From NCBI RefSeq assembly GCF_036711975.1, contig NC_091967.1, positions 10,354,001-10,418,000 on the forward strand: a DNA stretch of 64,000 nucleotides, written 5' to 3'. How positions within the stretch are numbered: position 1 is the first letter of the stretch; each line of letters opens with the position of its first letter. Positions 57,101 through 64,000 of the stretch are shown piece after piece. This stretch comes from Onthophagus taurus. Taxonomy: Eukaryota; Arthropoda; Insecta; Coleoptera; Scarabaeidae. Position numbers and translations under genes: made by a program. Under the pieces are notes generated by a model. It was not told where the DNA came from and searched no databases. It saw nothing but the letters and a program-made list of their open reading frames with translations.

Positions 57101-60100
57101 ATAAAAAATATCTACCCCCTACTGATATATTTGGTACGATCGAATAATTATTTTAAAAATTTCCTTTAAATACAAATTCCTTTAATTAATACTCCCAACA
57201 TTTTTCCATGAAAATCAACAATTCCCAGCGATGAAGTTTAATTCCAAAACAAATCGGAATTAATCCTTCTAAATTAAGAAAGTCCTTGAGTAACAATTTA
57301 ATTCATTTATCGACAGATTCCCACGCAAACACTAGACACAGTCAGGGATTTTCTTTCGTATCTATCGAGAACAGTACAATCATTCATGCATTTTTGCTGA
57401 CATACTGGGGCGTATCAACAGGAATTTTACGATGGTGTCTATGTCTATAAATATCAACGTGGTGGGGTCATAACGAGCATGTAAAATGGATTTCGCGTTT
57501 GAATGTAATACTGGTTTGGAATTTCGTTTCAATTGGATTAGAATACAACTAGGCTAAATTCTTTATTGTATTAGATATGCAAGTGTATAAGTAGTATCTA
57601 TGGCATTTCCTGAAAAGTTACACTTTTTTTAAATTTTATCATCCTGAACTCGTAAATTATTAAAAAAATTAAACACTTTCTACATCATTCAAGTTTCACT
57701 TGCGGAAATTTTCTATTTTATTTTCTTTTCTTTGCAGTCGTTTCACAATCTTACACCGCGAACGTGATGGACGAGAGCGTGCTCAAAGGAAACACGGCAA
57801 TCTTCAAGTGCCACATTCCGAGCTTCGTCAGTGATTACGTGAGCGTGATCTCCTGGGTCCAGGATGAAAAACGCGAGATCACGCTGCAATCTTCCACTTT
57901 GGGTTCGTAGTCCTCGGTGTTTTCTTCTCGATTCGCCGTCTATTTTCGTTCTTCGCGGACTCGTTTCTTGTTTGTGTTGTCGTCGTTGCGACGACGTTCG
58001 AACCTCCAAACCGTTGAACGCAATCTTCTATACGGTTGAAATGGGGTTCCATTATATACTCGGGCGATATCTGGAGCTCTCTTTAGAACATGTCCCAGCT
58101 CTCTCCTATATCCCATTCTTCACCATCCTATTTTTAACCGTCCTCGCCTTGACCTTGTAGGCTTAAATGCTTTTAAGTAGATCGCATCAAATTCCATTTT
58201 AAGTAAAGTAATTCTTTGTTATTGACAAAATTGAAATTGATGTTTAAATATATGAAGGAATTTAATTTAAGAAAAATGATTGCAAAAATAGATTTCTTCA
58301 TATTAAATAGATTTGAGCATAAAACTAGAGCATACACATATTTCTCAACGATTGATTATTGTTTTTAATCTCATAAACAGATAGTAAATATTTGGTACTT
58401 CCATCTGGTGAATTACATATCAAGGACGTTGGACCAGAAGACGGATACAAATCTTACCAATGCCGCACGAAACATCGTTTGACTGGTGAAACAAGATTGA
58501 GCGCGACGAAAGGACGATTGGTCATCACTGGTGAGCGATTTTAAGCTGTTGTTTATTACGTAATCGATAAAATAACGAACCACATCGAATAATATGCGTT
58601 TTTTTTTAAGGTTTAAACAAAGTCTGGCGGAGTTAATCTTTAATTTAATCGTGCTAAAAGCAGTTTGCGTTGAAGATTGTTCAGAATAATTAGCATTCGT
58701 TAAAATCAGCGTATCCGTGGACGTGTACTTAAAAAGCGGGATACGCAGTCGTTGACACTGTTACGTTTCCGCGAGTCGTGGGCAAAGGATGGCTATCTGA
58801 TTGGAATAATAACGACCATTTAACGTTACGTTTTGTCGTTTCCGAGCGTGAATCCTCCTCTCGATTTATGACAGTACTAAATATAGGAATAATGATTAGA
58901 ATATTAAATGGGTTACACTGATTTAGTATTTATTTTTATATTAATCTCGTCAATGTTCAACGTCGAGTATATTTTACGTCTCGTTAAACGTTGGTGTCGT
59001 TGGTGGGTGTAACATTATACATGAAAGGCCGTTTTCAGGCCGTTTCCTGTGGAGCACATCGGCGCAAATTAGCAGGACTACGTCCCATTTAACGACAGGA
59101 CCGTATGTAGAGAGGCGGTTCGAGTAAAGCTACTGCTACCACCGCCACCGTTGCCGTCCGGTTCTCAATCGATCGGCCCGATTCTTTGTGCGAAAATGTA
59201 GTGCACGTTCTCGTGGTTCATGAATATCGCACGCTTGGCCGGATGTTAATTATGAATAAGCCTCAGGAGGATTGTCGAGGACACGCACGGAGACGACTTT
59301 GTTGTACATGTAAAAACCGTCAAACTCGTTTCATTTAATCTGAACGTAAAAATACATTCAAGAGAAACCTTGAATAATGATAACAAAACTAAGAAAAGAA
59401 TAACTCTCAATCACTGCCCTTCTTATCTGTTAGCTTAGAACGGATTCCGGCAATTTATTTAAATATGAAAATTGCCGACAATTTCCTCAAATTATTTCAT
59501 TGCGGATAAAGATATCAGTGCTTGGATTAGTTTTAACAGTAAAGATGTGTACAATAAGTAAAGATGTCGCGTGGGAGGTTAGATGAATATCTTTGCGGAT
59601 AAGGATGTTATTATTGCGGTAATTAAGGGACGGACGCAATTAATCGTCTGGTTATTTAATTTTAAACGATAACGGTCTTCGTAATTAAGCCGCTTTATTC
59701 AACACGGGGTTTAGTCATTTTTCTGAACGAGATCACTATGAGTAACACAGCTTTCATGAATCATAACACTTCTTCACAAACATACGGGTGCTAAATATGT
59801 TTATTAATTTAGTTTTAAAAGTGTATTATTCGATGTGGAGTTCTATTTTCACAATACATTCATAACAAAATTATTTATATTATTTACAAAGAATGTATTA
59901 TGAAAAGTTGCTATGTTTAAAATGTAAAAACAATGTTTTTGTTTTAATAATTTAATTCAATTTTATCTATAAACATTGTTTCTACATTAAATAATATCAC
60001 AAATTTTAATATAATAATGTTTTCAAATTTATTTATTTAATTAATTTGTGATTTTATTTAAATATAATTAAGTTATAATAAGATTTATTATGAGTACCCT

Positions 60101-63100
60101 ACAAATATCAAATTTATCGTAACTTTTGTAATTACAACTTCATAAAATATTTTTTGTATAGTACTCATAATAAAGCCCAGAAATGCCTGAATGTTGGGAT
60201 AGGGTACCCTTGCTTCATGAGCGGGCACGTCAAAATTTTCAAAATTTACCGCGTTTACTTAGTTTATTATAACGACCCTATTCAGTCGTTTGTAACAATC
60301 ATTGAATGAGTAGATTTATTTCCTAATGGTTTTCGTGGCGTTGTAGCTGTAATCGGTTAACAATTTATGGGTAGGTATAACTCGTTATCAAAGCATTTAG
60401 TTTTGAGCCATAATGGGTACCCTGGCCCTCTTAAATTACACGGTTATTCGTCGAGAGATGGCCAAGGTAAGTGGAGAAAGCGTTTAAGAAGAGGAAATTA
60501 TTAATTTAATTTTTAAGATTTAATTTAATTAAGTTGAACACAAAATCTATTAATTTCAATTACATGTGATCCCAGTATTTGTTTAAAAAATTACAAAAAT
60601 AAACATTGTAATATTATCTTTCAGAACCGATAGGAACTGTAAAGCCTAAATTTCCATTGGAAACTCGTAAAGAGTACATATTCCAGAGAAATTCATCGGT
60701 AAATCTTCTCTGTTCAGCTCAAGGGTACCCTCTACCTATAAAAAGGTATTTTATTTCGATTTTTACACGTTTCCTTTCAAAATTCAGAACCAGTTGGTAG
60801 CGTTTTACCAAAATTTTCCTCTTTGGAAATCTCAAAAACATACAAAGGCGATAGTGGGGGTTCCCTGACATTGCTTTGTCCTGCTCAAGCGTTTCCTGTT
60901 CCAATCTATAGGTTAGTTTCTTGCTCATTTATCAAGGGTACCTTTCAATTCAAATTCGATCAATTTTAATTTATTGCTCATATTTTGGATATTAGAACCT
61001 ATTGGAAGTACGCTGCCAAAGTTTCCTACGATTGACAATTCTAGAGGGTTCACTTCCAAAGTGACAGAAAGTGTTACACTTCTATGTCCAGCGCAAGGGT
61101 TCCCTGTTCCTTTATACAGGTACAAATAAATGTTAGAAAGGCTGTTTAATTTTCAGAACCCATGGGAAAAGTTAGACCTAACATTGCTAAATTACCACCT
61201 TTGGATAATGTATTGAAAGGTACCAGTTCGGCGATACTTTGTCCCGTGCAAGCATTTCCAGCACCTATATACAGGTACTTTCATTATTTCACTTAAATAA
61301 ATCATGATGATAAGTAAGAGTACGCAATTCCAACATAAAGGAAAACTACAGTTTTAGATTATGATTATTAAAATTTTAGAACCGGTTAATAGTGTGGCAC
61401 CAAGATTAACATCAGGGGATAAAATTAGAACGAAAGATGTCAAATTGAATCAAACAGCAACCCTTCTTTGTCCGATGCAATCATATCCAGTGCCGACATT
61501 CAGGTATTGATTCAATTTTAGCCAATAAATAATATTAACGATTGTGTAGAACCAATTGGGAGTGTAATCCCGCGTCTAACCTCAGGCGATCAATCCAGAA
61601 CAATATCTGGAGAGGGCACTCAACAAATAACTTTAATATGCCCCGCTCAAGCATTCCCCGTGCCTAAATATAGGTAATTGATTCTATTATTCATTAAAAC
61701 CACTTGAAAAGTCCTTGTTCAAGAAGCAGAGGGTACTCAATGTTATAATTATATCCATCTCAATTGGTCTTTTATTAAATTAGAACCGGTCGGTAGTGTG
61801 GCTCCTAGGTTTAGTACGGGAACATCAAAAATTCAAACTATCGATGGTAAAAGGAACACCAGTTTGACTTTAATTTGTCCCGGCCAAGCTTTTCCAGCGC
61901 CTAAACACAGGTAATTAATTATTTTTAAGCCTCCGAGCGTGAGGAAGTGTACCCTAAATCAAAACAACTGGCAACAAAACGGTATTGGTTATCTAATTAA
62001 AGCATCCTTTTTATTCTCTAAAAACAGAGCCGGTGAATAGCGTCGTTCCGAGGCTGACTTCTGGCGATAAAATTCGCACAAAAGACGTGGACGTAAAACG
62101 GAACTATACCGCCACTCTATTGTGTCCAATGCAATCGTATCCCGTACCTACATTCAGGTATATATGTAAATGTTTAAATTATCGATATGAATTGGGTAGG
62201 ATTATATAGGTGTTGAGAAAAGGTTACATATTCTATTTATAATACTCATCAGAAGGTGAAAACAACTACTTGAAATGAATACTTTTTGTAGAAACGAATT
62301 TCTCCGAATATCCCTAGACTTTGGCGAATAGCTATATTGATAGATCTCTCATAAAATATACAAAACTTAGGGCTTTTGCAATTTTTGCTAGGAACTAGAA
62401 ATCATAATTGGTTTTTCATAACCTTTCGTCTTATCATCCGGAACTATTATGCTGCAAAATATTTCTTTAGAGATTTACTTCGCTTCAACTTGTATTGTTT
62501 GTTCATCTTTGCCTCCCTTCCTTAAGATCAATAGGGAAAAATTTTCTGATAACAGCAATAACTGTCGTTGAGACTATACAGTTTGCTGACGAAATCTGTT
62601 GATAACTTTCATTTACTCTGGTCAGGATATCTTGGTGCTGTTTGTAAAAATATGATTAAGCTGACAATACAAATATTGTAGCTCAATTATTAACAGCACA
62701 TAAACTTTAGCGCTGTTTTAATATTTCTACGGTAATCTCAATTGATTTGCCGACTTTTGCTATATTTAATTTTTTTGCTTCTTTTGATGAGTATTATAGA
62801 CGCATAGAATATTCTACCTGTTTTATAGACCCTTATATATATTTTCGAAAAAATACAATCCGGACGTCTTATTTTATGTGACATTCTCAGAACCAATAAG
62901 TAGCGTAGGTCCGCGATTGACAACTAGCGATCAATGGCAAGTCGTCCTCGCCAGGATATCACAGGAAGTGACGCTGTTCTGTCCTGGGCAAGCATTTCCT
63001 GTTCCGAGACATAGGTAAACAAGCCACCGTCTATATTGACCCTATTTGAACATAATGGAAGTAAATTGATTGTTGAAACAACTTTTTTTTGAAGTCTTCG

Positions 63101-63985
63101 TTAATATGATTGAATCCTAAAGAATATGAATAAGGGTATCCTATATTTAGCGTGAAATAAATTAACTCACCCTGAAATATTTTTTTTTTATAAATAGAAC
63201 CGGTTGGAACTGCAAAACCAAAATTACCCCCAATTGAAAAGTATCGCACTCTCGAAGTTATGCTGAAAAAATCTCTTCCATTACTTTGTCCAGTTCAAGC
63301 TTTTCCAGTACCTAAATACAGGTAATTTACTCTGAGAATCTATTTTTAAATATATGTGAGCGAGGGTACCTTATATTCAATAAAATTATTAAAAAAATCA
63401 AAATTTTACATACATTTTTATACAAATAGAACCTGTTGGAACAGTGAAACCTAAATTACCTACAATAGAAAAATTACGTCTTCTGGAAGTTCCCGTAAAC
63501 AAATCTCTTCCGTTGCTTTGTCCTGCTCAAGCTTTTCCAGTACCAAAATACAGGTAAAAATTTAATATCATTGATTTTCACGTAAGAAGCAGGTCAATTA
63601 TTTCATTTTTTTAAAATATAAATACTTTCGCTTCTATTAAGTATCAACTAATAAGATATTTACGTTTAGAACCTGTTGGAACTGCTAAGCCTAAATTTCC
63701 TTCAATCGACAAACTGCGAGCATTTGAAGCTTCCGTTGAGAAACCGTTAACTTTAATGTGCCCAGCTCAAGCGTACCCAGTTCCAAAATACAGGTAATAG
63801 AAGCGAAATAATTAGATTAAAATTCGAATTTTAATAACAATACAATAAATTATACATTTAGAACCTGTTGGAACAGCAAAACCTAAATTCTCATCAATCG
63901 ACAAATTGAACGCCTTTGAAGCGTTAGTTACAGAACCGTTAACTTTAATATGCCCAGCTCAAGCGTACCCAGTTCCAAAATACAG
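50722..63985 (+). CDS. Dscam1: Dscam1 homophilic receptor, 5' part with exon 4 and exon 6 arrays (continues off right edge)
   Basis: Constant exon 50722-51169 and constant exon 5 (58381-58530) flank nine alternative exon 4 copies (54184-57902). Thirteen alternative exon 6 copies (60625-63985) follow, and the array is still running at the right edge. Each isoform takes one copy from each array: exon 4 supplies the N-terminal half of Ig2 and exon 6 the N-terminal half of Ig3. All exon 4 copies are phase 1 at both ends; all exon 6 copies enter in phase 1 and leave in phase 2. The arthropod receptor binds an identical isoform and drives neurite self-avoidance, with a role proposed in haemocyte immunity. 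The rest of the roughly 2000-residue protein (remaining Ig and FNIII domains, membrane span, tail) lies outside the window. Confidence 0.97.
51170..54183. other. Dscam1 intron before the exon 4 array
   Basis: About 3 kb without exons. A GC-richer stretch at about 53960-54070, just ahead of exon 4.1, could hold splicing control elements, but no pairing partner was identified by eye. Confidence 0.45.
54184..54345 (+). CDS. Dscam1: Dscam1 exon 4 variant 1
   Basis: 162 nt. It encodes VAQYYDTDVNKEYVIRGNAA and PSFVADFVSVISWHTDSG. This copy is the most like the fly exon 4 start. Acceptor TTTACAG, donor GTATAG. Only 49 nt separate it from variant 2. Confidence 0.95.
54395..54559 (+). CDS. Dscam1: Dscam1 exon 4 variant 2
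   Basis: 165 nt. VQQFYQTEVNNEYVIRGNSA, then PSFVADFVQVASWQDSEG. Acceptor TTCACAG, donor GTAAAA. Confidence 0.95.
54748..54909 (+). CDS. Dscam1: Dscam1 exon 4 variant 3
   Basis: 162 nt. VNQYYEAEVVSEYVIRGNTA, then PSFVADFVRVEAWVGSDK. Acceptor TTCTCAG, donor GTAATT. Confidence 0.95.
55374..55535 (+). CDS. Dscam1: Dscam1 exon 4 variant 4
   Basis: 162 nt. VNQFYKAEILTEYVIRGNTA, then PSFVADFVHVEAWIDERG. Acceptor ATTATAG, donor GTAATT. The next variant starts only 30 nt later. Confidence 0.95.
55566..55730 (+). CDS. Dscam1: Dscam1 exon 4 variant 5
   Basis: 165 nt. VSQFYMTEAENEYVIRGNSA, then PSFVADFIFVDVWIADDG. Acceptor CTTGACAG, donor GTACGG. Confidence 0.95.
56435..56596 (+). CDS. Dscam1: Dscam1 exon 4 variant 6
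   Basis: 162 nt. VAQSYEVEADNEYVIRGNSA, with MKCEVPSFVSDFVVVENW; Ser replaces Ala in SFVSDF. Acceptor ATTATTAG, donor GTAACT. It lies 704 nt after variant 5. Confidence 0.95.
56690..56860 (+). CDS. Dscam1: Dscam1 exon 4 variant 7
   Basis: 171 nt, the longest copy. VQQFYQARVIDEFVLRGNTA, then PSFVSDFVEIEAWITDDG and HHKDISNE at the end. Acceptor CTTGCAG, donor GTAAAG. Confidence 0.95.
56969..57133 (+). CDS. Dscam1: Dscam1 exon 4 variant 8
   Basis: 165 nt. VNQYYEAQVYDVFVIKGNTA, then PSFVSDHVDVISWEDTKN. Acceptor CTTTCAG, donor GTACGA. Confidence 0.95.
57738..57902 (+). CDS. Dscam1: Dscam1 exon 4 variant 9
   Basis: 165 nt. VSQSYTANVMDESVLKGNTA, then PSFVSDYVSVISWVQDEK. The most divergent copy and the last before exon 5. 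Acceptor TTTGCAG, donor GTTCGT. Confidence 0.94.
58381..58530 (+). CDS. Dscam1: Dscam1 constant exon 5: second half of Ig2
   Basis: 150 nt, phase 1 at both ends. It encodes SKYLVLPSGELHIKDVGPED and GYKSYQCRTKHRLTGETRLS. The Cys in SYQC closes the Ig2 disulfide with the LKC cysteine of whichever exon 4 is used. Acceptor AAACAG, donor GTGAGC. Confidence 0.97.
60084..60174. repeat. Perfect 14-bp inverted repeat ahead of the docking candidate
   Basis: TTTATTATGAGTAC (60084-60097) and GTACTCATAATAAA (60161-60174) are exact reverse complements with 63 nt between them. In pre-mRNA they could form a stem ending 24 nt before the docking core. Confidence 0.85.
60199..60220 (+). promoter_or_regulatory. 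Candidate exon 6 docking site
   Basis: The core ATAGGGTACCCTTGCTTC (60199-60216) lies in intron 5, where the known exon 6 docking site of insect Dscam1 lies. Its reverse complement, GAAGCAAGGGTACCCTAT, resembles motifs at 60933-60944, 61723-61736, 61941-61959, 63129-63144 and 63358-63374, each in the intron just upstream of an exon 6 variant. This is the docking/selector arrangement that brings one variant at a time into use. Confidence 0.6.
60415..60423 (+). promoter_or_regulatory. Candidate selector motif before exon 6.1
   Basis: GGGTACCCT repeats the core complementary to the docking candidate and lies about 200 nt before exon 6.1, the expected place for its selector. Confidence 0.45.
60625..60745 (+). 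CDS. Dscam1: Dscam1 exon 6 variant 1
   Basis: 121 nt. PIGTVKPKFPLETRKEY, NSSVNLLCSAQGYPLPIK. It has CSAQG where the others have CP-Q, and an N-glycosylation site (NSS). The coding sequence itself contains AAGGGTACCCT. Confidence 0.93.
60788..60911 (+). CDS. Dscam1: Dscam1 exon 6 variant 2
   Basis: 124 nt. PVGSVLPKFSSLEISKTY, SLTLLCPAQAFPVPIY. It starts 42 nt after variant 1 ends. Confidence 0.94.
60933..60944 (+). promoter_or_regulatory. Candidate selector before exon 6.3
   Basis: CAAGGGTACCTT in the 84-nt intron ahead of variant 3; complementary to the docking core over most of its length. Confidence 0.45.
60996..61119 (+). CDS. Dscam1: Dscam1 exon 6 variant 3
   Basis: 124 nt. PIGSTLPKFPTIDNSRGF, SVTLLCPAQGFPVPLY. 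Variant 4 follows after 37 nt. Confidence 0.94.
61157..61274 (+). CDS. Dscam1: Dscam1 exon 6 variant 4
   Basis: 118 nt, the shortest copy. PMGKVRPNIAKLPPLDN, SSAILCPVQAFPAPIY. Confidence 0.94.
61380..61503 (+). CDS. Dscam1: Dscam1 exon 6 variant 5
   Basis: 124 nt. PVNSVAPRLTSGDKIRTKDV, TATLLCPMQSYPVPTF. Closest to variant 8. Variant 6 follows after 46 nt. Confidence 0.94.
61550..61673 (+). CDS. Dscam1: Dscam1 exon 6 variant 6
   Basis: 124 nt. PIGSVIPRLTSGDQSRT, QITLICPAQAFPVPKY. Confidence 0.94.
61723..61736 (+). promoter_or_regulatory. Candidate selector before exon 6.7
   Basis: GAAGCAGAGGGTAC in the intron ahead of variant 7. It matches the reverse complement of the docking core (GAAGCA-AGGGTAC) with one inserted base. 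Confidence 0.5.
61784..61910 (+). CDS. Dscam1: Dscam1 exon 6 variant 7
   Basis: 127 nt. PVGSVAPRFSTGTSKIQT, SLTLICPGQAFPAPKH. Confidence 0.94.
61941..61959 (+). promoter_or_regulatory. Candidate selector before exon 6.8
   Basis: GAGGAAGTGTACCCTAAAT in the intron ahead of variant 8. It shares GTACCCTA with the complement of the docking core. Confidence 0.4.
62028..62157 (+). CDS. Dscam1: Dscam1 exon 6 variant 8
   Basis: 130 nt, the longest copy seen. PVNSVVPRLTSGDKIRTKDV, YTATLLCPMQSYPVPTF; it differs from variant 5 mainly by two extra codons. Confidence 0.94.
62158..62890. other. Large gap inside the exon 6 array
   Basis: 733 nt separate variants 8 and 9, against 37-183 nt elsewhere. No acceptor followed by a CP-Q exon is present, so neither an intact nor a clearly decayed variant is seen. 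Confidence 0.6.
62891..63014 (+). CDS. Dscam1: Dscam1 exon 6 variant 9
   Basis: 124 nt. PISSVGPRLTTSDQWQVV, EVTLFCPGQAFPVPRH. Confidence 0.94.
63129..63144 (+). promoter_or_regulatory. Candidate selector before exon 6.10
   Basis: AATAAGGGTATCCTAT, one mismatch from the complement of the docking core over AAGGGTACCCTAT. Confidence 0.5.
63198..63321 (+). CDS. Dscam1: Dscam1 exon 6 variant 10
   Basis: 124 nt. PVGTAKPKLPPIEKYRTL, LPLLCPVQAFPVPKY. First of four closely related copies. Confidence 0.94.
63358..63374 (+). promoter_or_regulatory. Candidate selector before exon 6.11
   Basis: GAGCGAGGGTACCTTAT, a near match to the complement of the docking core GAAGCAAGGGTACCCTAT. Confidence 0.5.
63430..63553 (+). 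CDS. Dscam1: Dscam1 exon 6 variant 11
   Basis: 124 nt. PVGTVKPKLPTIEKLRLL, LPLLCPAQAFPVPKY. Confidence 0.94.
63670..63793 (+). CDS. Dscam1: Dscam1 exon 6 variant 12
   Basis: 124 nt. PVGTAKPKFPSIDKLRAF, LTLMCPAQAYPVPKY. Confidence 0.94.
63862..63985 (+). CDS. Dscam1: Dscam1 exon 6 variant 13
   Basis: 124 nt. PVGTAKPKFSSIDKLNAF, LTLICPAQAYPVPKY. The last copy before the window ends, so the array count is a minimum. Confidence 0.94.
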
Positions 63986-64000
63986 GTAATATAAATAGAT

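Larger units (their letters stand above)
58531..60624. promoter_or_regulatory. Dscam1 intron 5, containing the exon 6 docking-site candidate
   Basis: A 2.1-kb intron between constant exon 5 and the exon 6 array, GC-richer at about 58680-59320. In its last third it carries a perfect 14-bp inverted repeat, a docking-site-like palindromic core and one more copy of the core motif, each listed separately. Confidence 0.55.

Noticed and set aside
62158-62890. Search for a hidden or decayed exon 6 variant in the large gap
   Set aside because: No acceptor followed by a CP-Q type Ig sequence was found.

Overview
The window is insect nuclear DNA. It is AT-rich, its genes are split by short introns with canonical GT-AG ends, and its long introns are full of transposon debris. 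The clearest marker is the 5' half of an arthropod Dscam1 gene with tandem, mutually exclusive exon 4 and exon 6 arrays. A beetle is a reasonable guess, but the order cannot be fixed from sequence alone. No bacterial, organellar, CRISPR, tRNA or rRNA features were seen.

Layout. (1) 3134-3261 (-): first coding exon of an unrecognised gene that runs off the left edge. (2) 4374-4778 (+): HIGD2A-like mitochondrial protein. (3) 5956-39559 (-): a 13-exon HECW-type HECT ubiquitin ligase whose exon phases all agree, giving 1326 residues. Its introns of about 10 kb and 16 kb hold most of the mobile-element remnants: a Tc1-like pair of ends around a broken LINE, a hAT-like element, several fold-back elements and a CTAG-rich palindromic repeat family. 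They also hold two candidate internal first exons. (4) 40226-42751 (+): two tandem CFAP107-like ciliary genes. (5) 42813-43547 (-): YEATS4/GAS41, head to head with (6) SLBP, 43998-44953 (+). (7) 46580-47042 (-): SF3B6. (8) From about 47.3 kb to the right edge (+): Dscam1, with a putative non-coding first exon, an exon for the signal peptide and Ig1, nine exon 4 variants, constant exon 5 and the first thirteen exon 6 variants. The exon 6 cluster continues past the window.

The genes form a row of convergent and divergent neighbours rather than a pathway. SLBP, YEATS4 and SF3B6 are compact housekeeping nuclear genes, HIGD2A is mitochondrial, the CFAP107 pair is ciliary, and HECW and Dscam1 are long regulated genes.

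The most interesting signals are in Dscam1. A docking-site-like element lies before exon 6.1, with complementary selector-like motifs ahead of many exon 6 variants. Several neighbouring variants are separated by only 30-49 nt, too short for ordinary splicing, which suggests that steric exclusion is layered on RNA-pairing selection. Also notable are the CFAP107 duplication, a phase-matched internal first exon that could make a short, essentially HECT-only HECW isoform, and the apparent lack of a C2 domain in HECW. All gene models come from reading splice sites and translations by eye.
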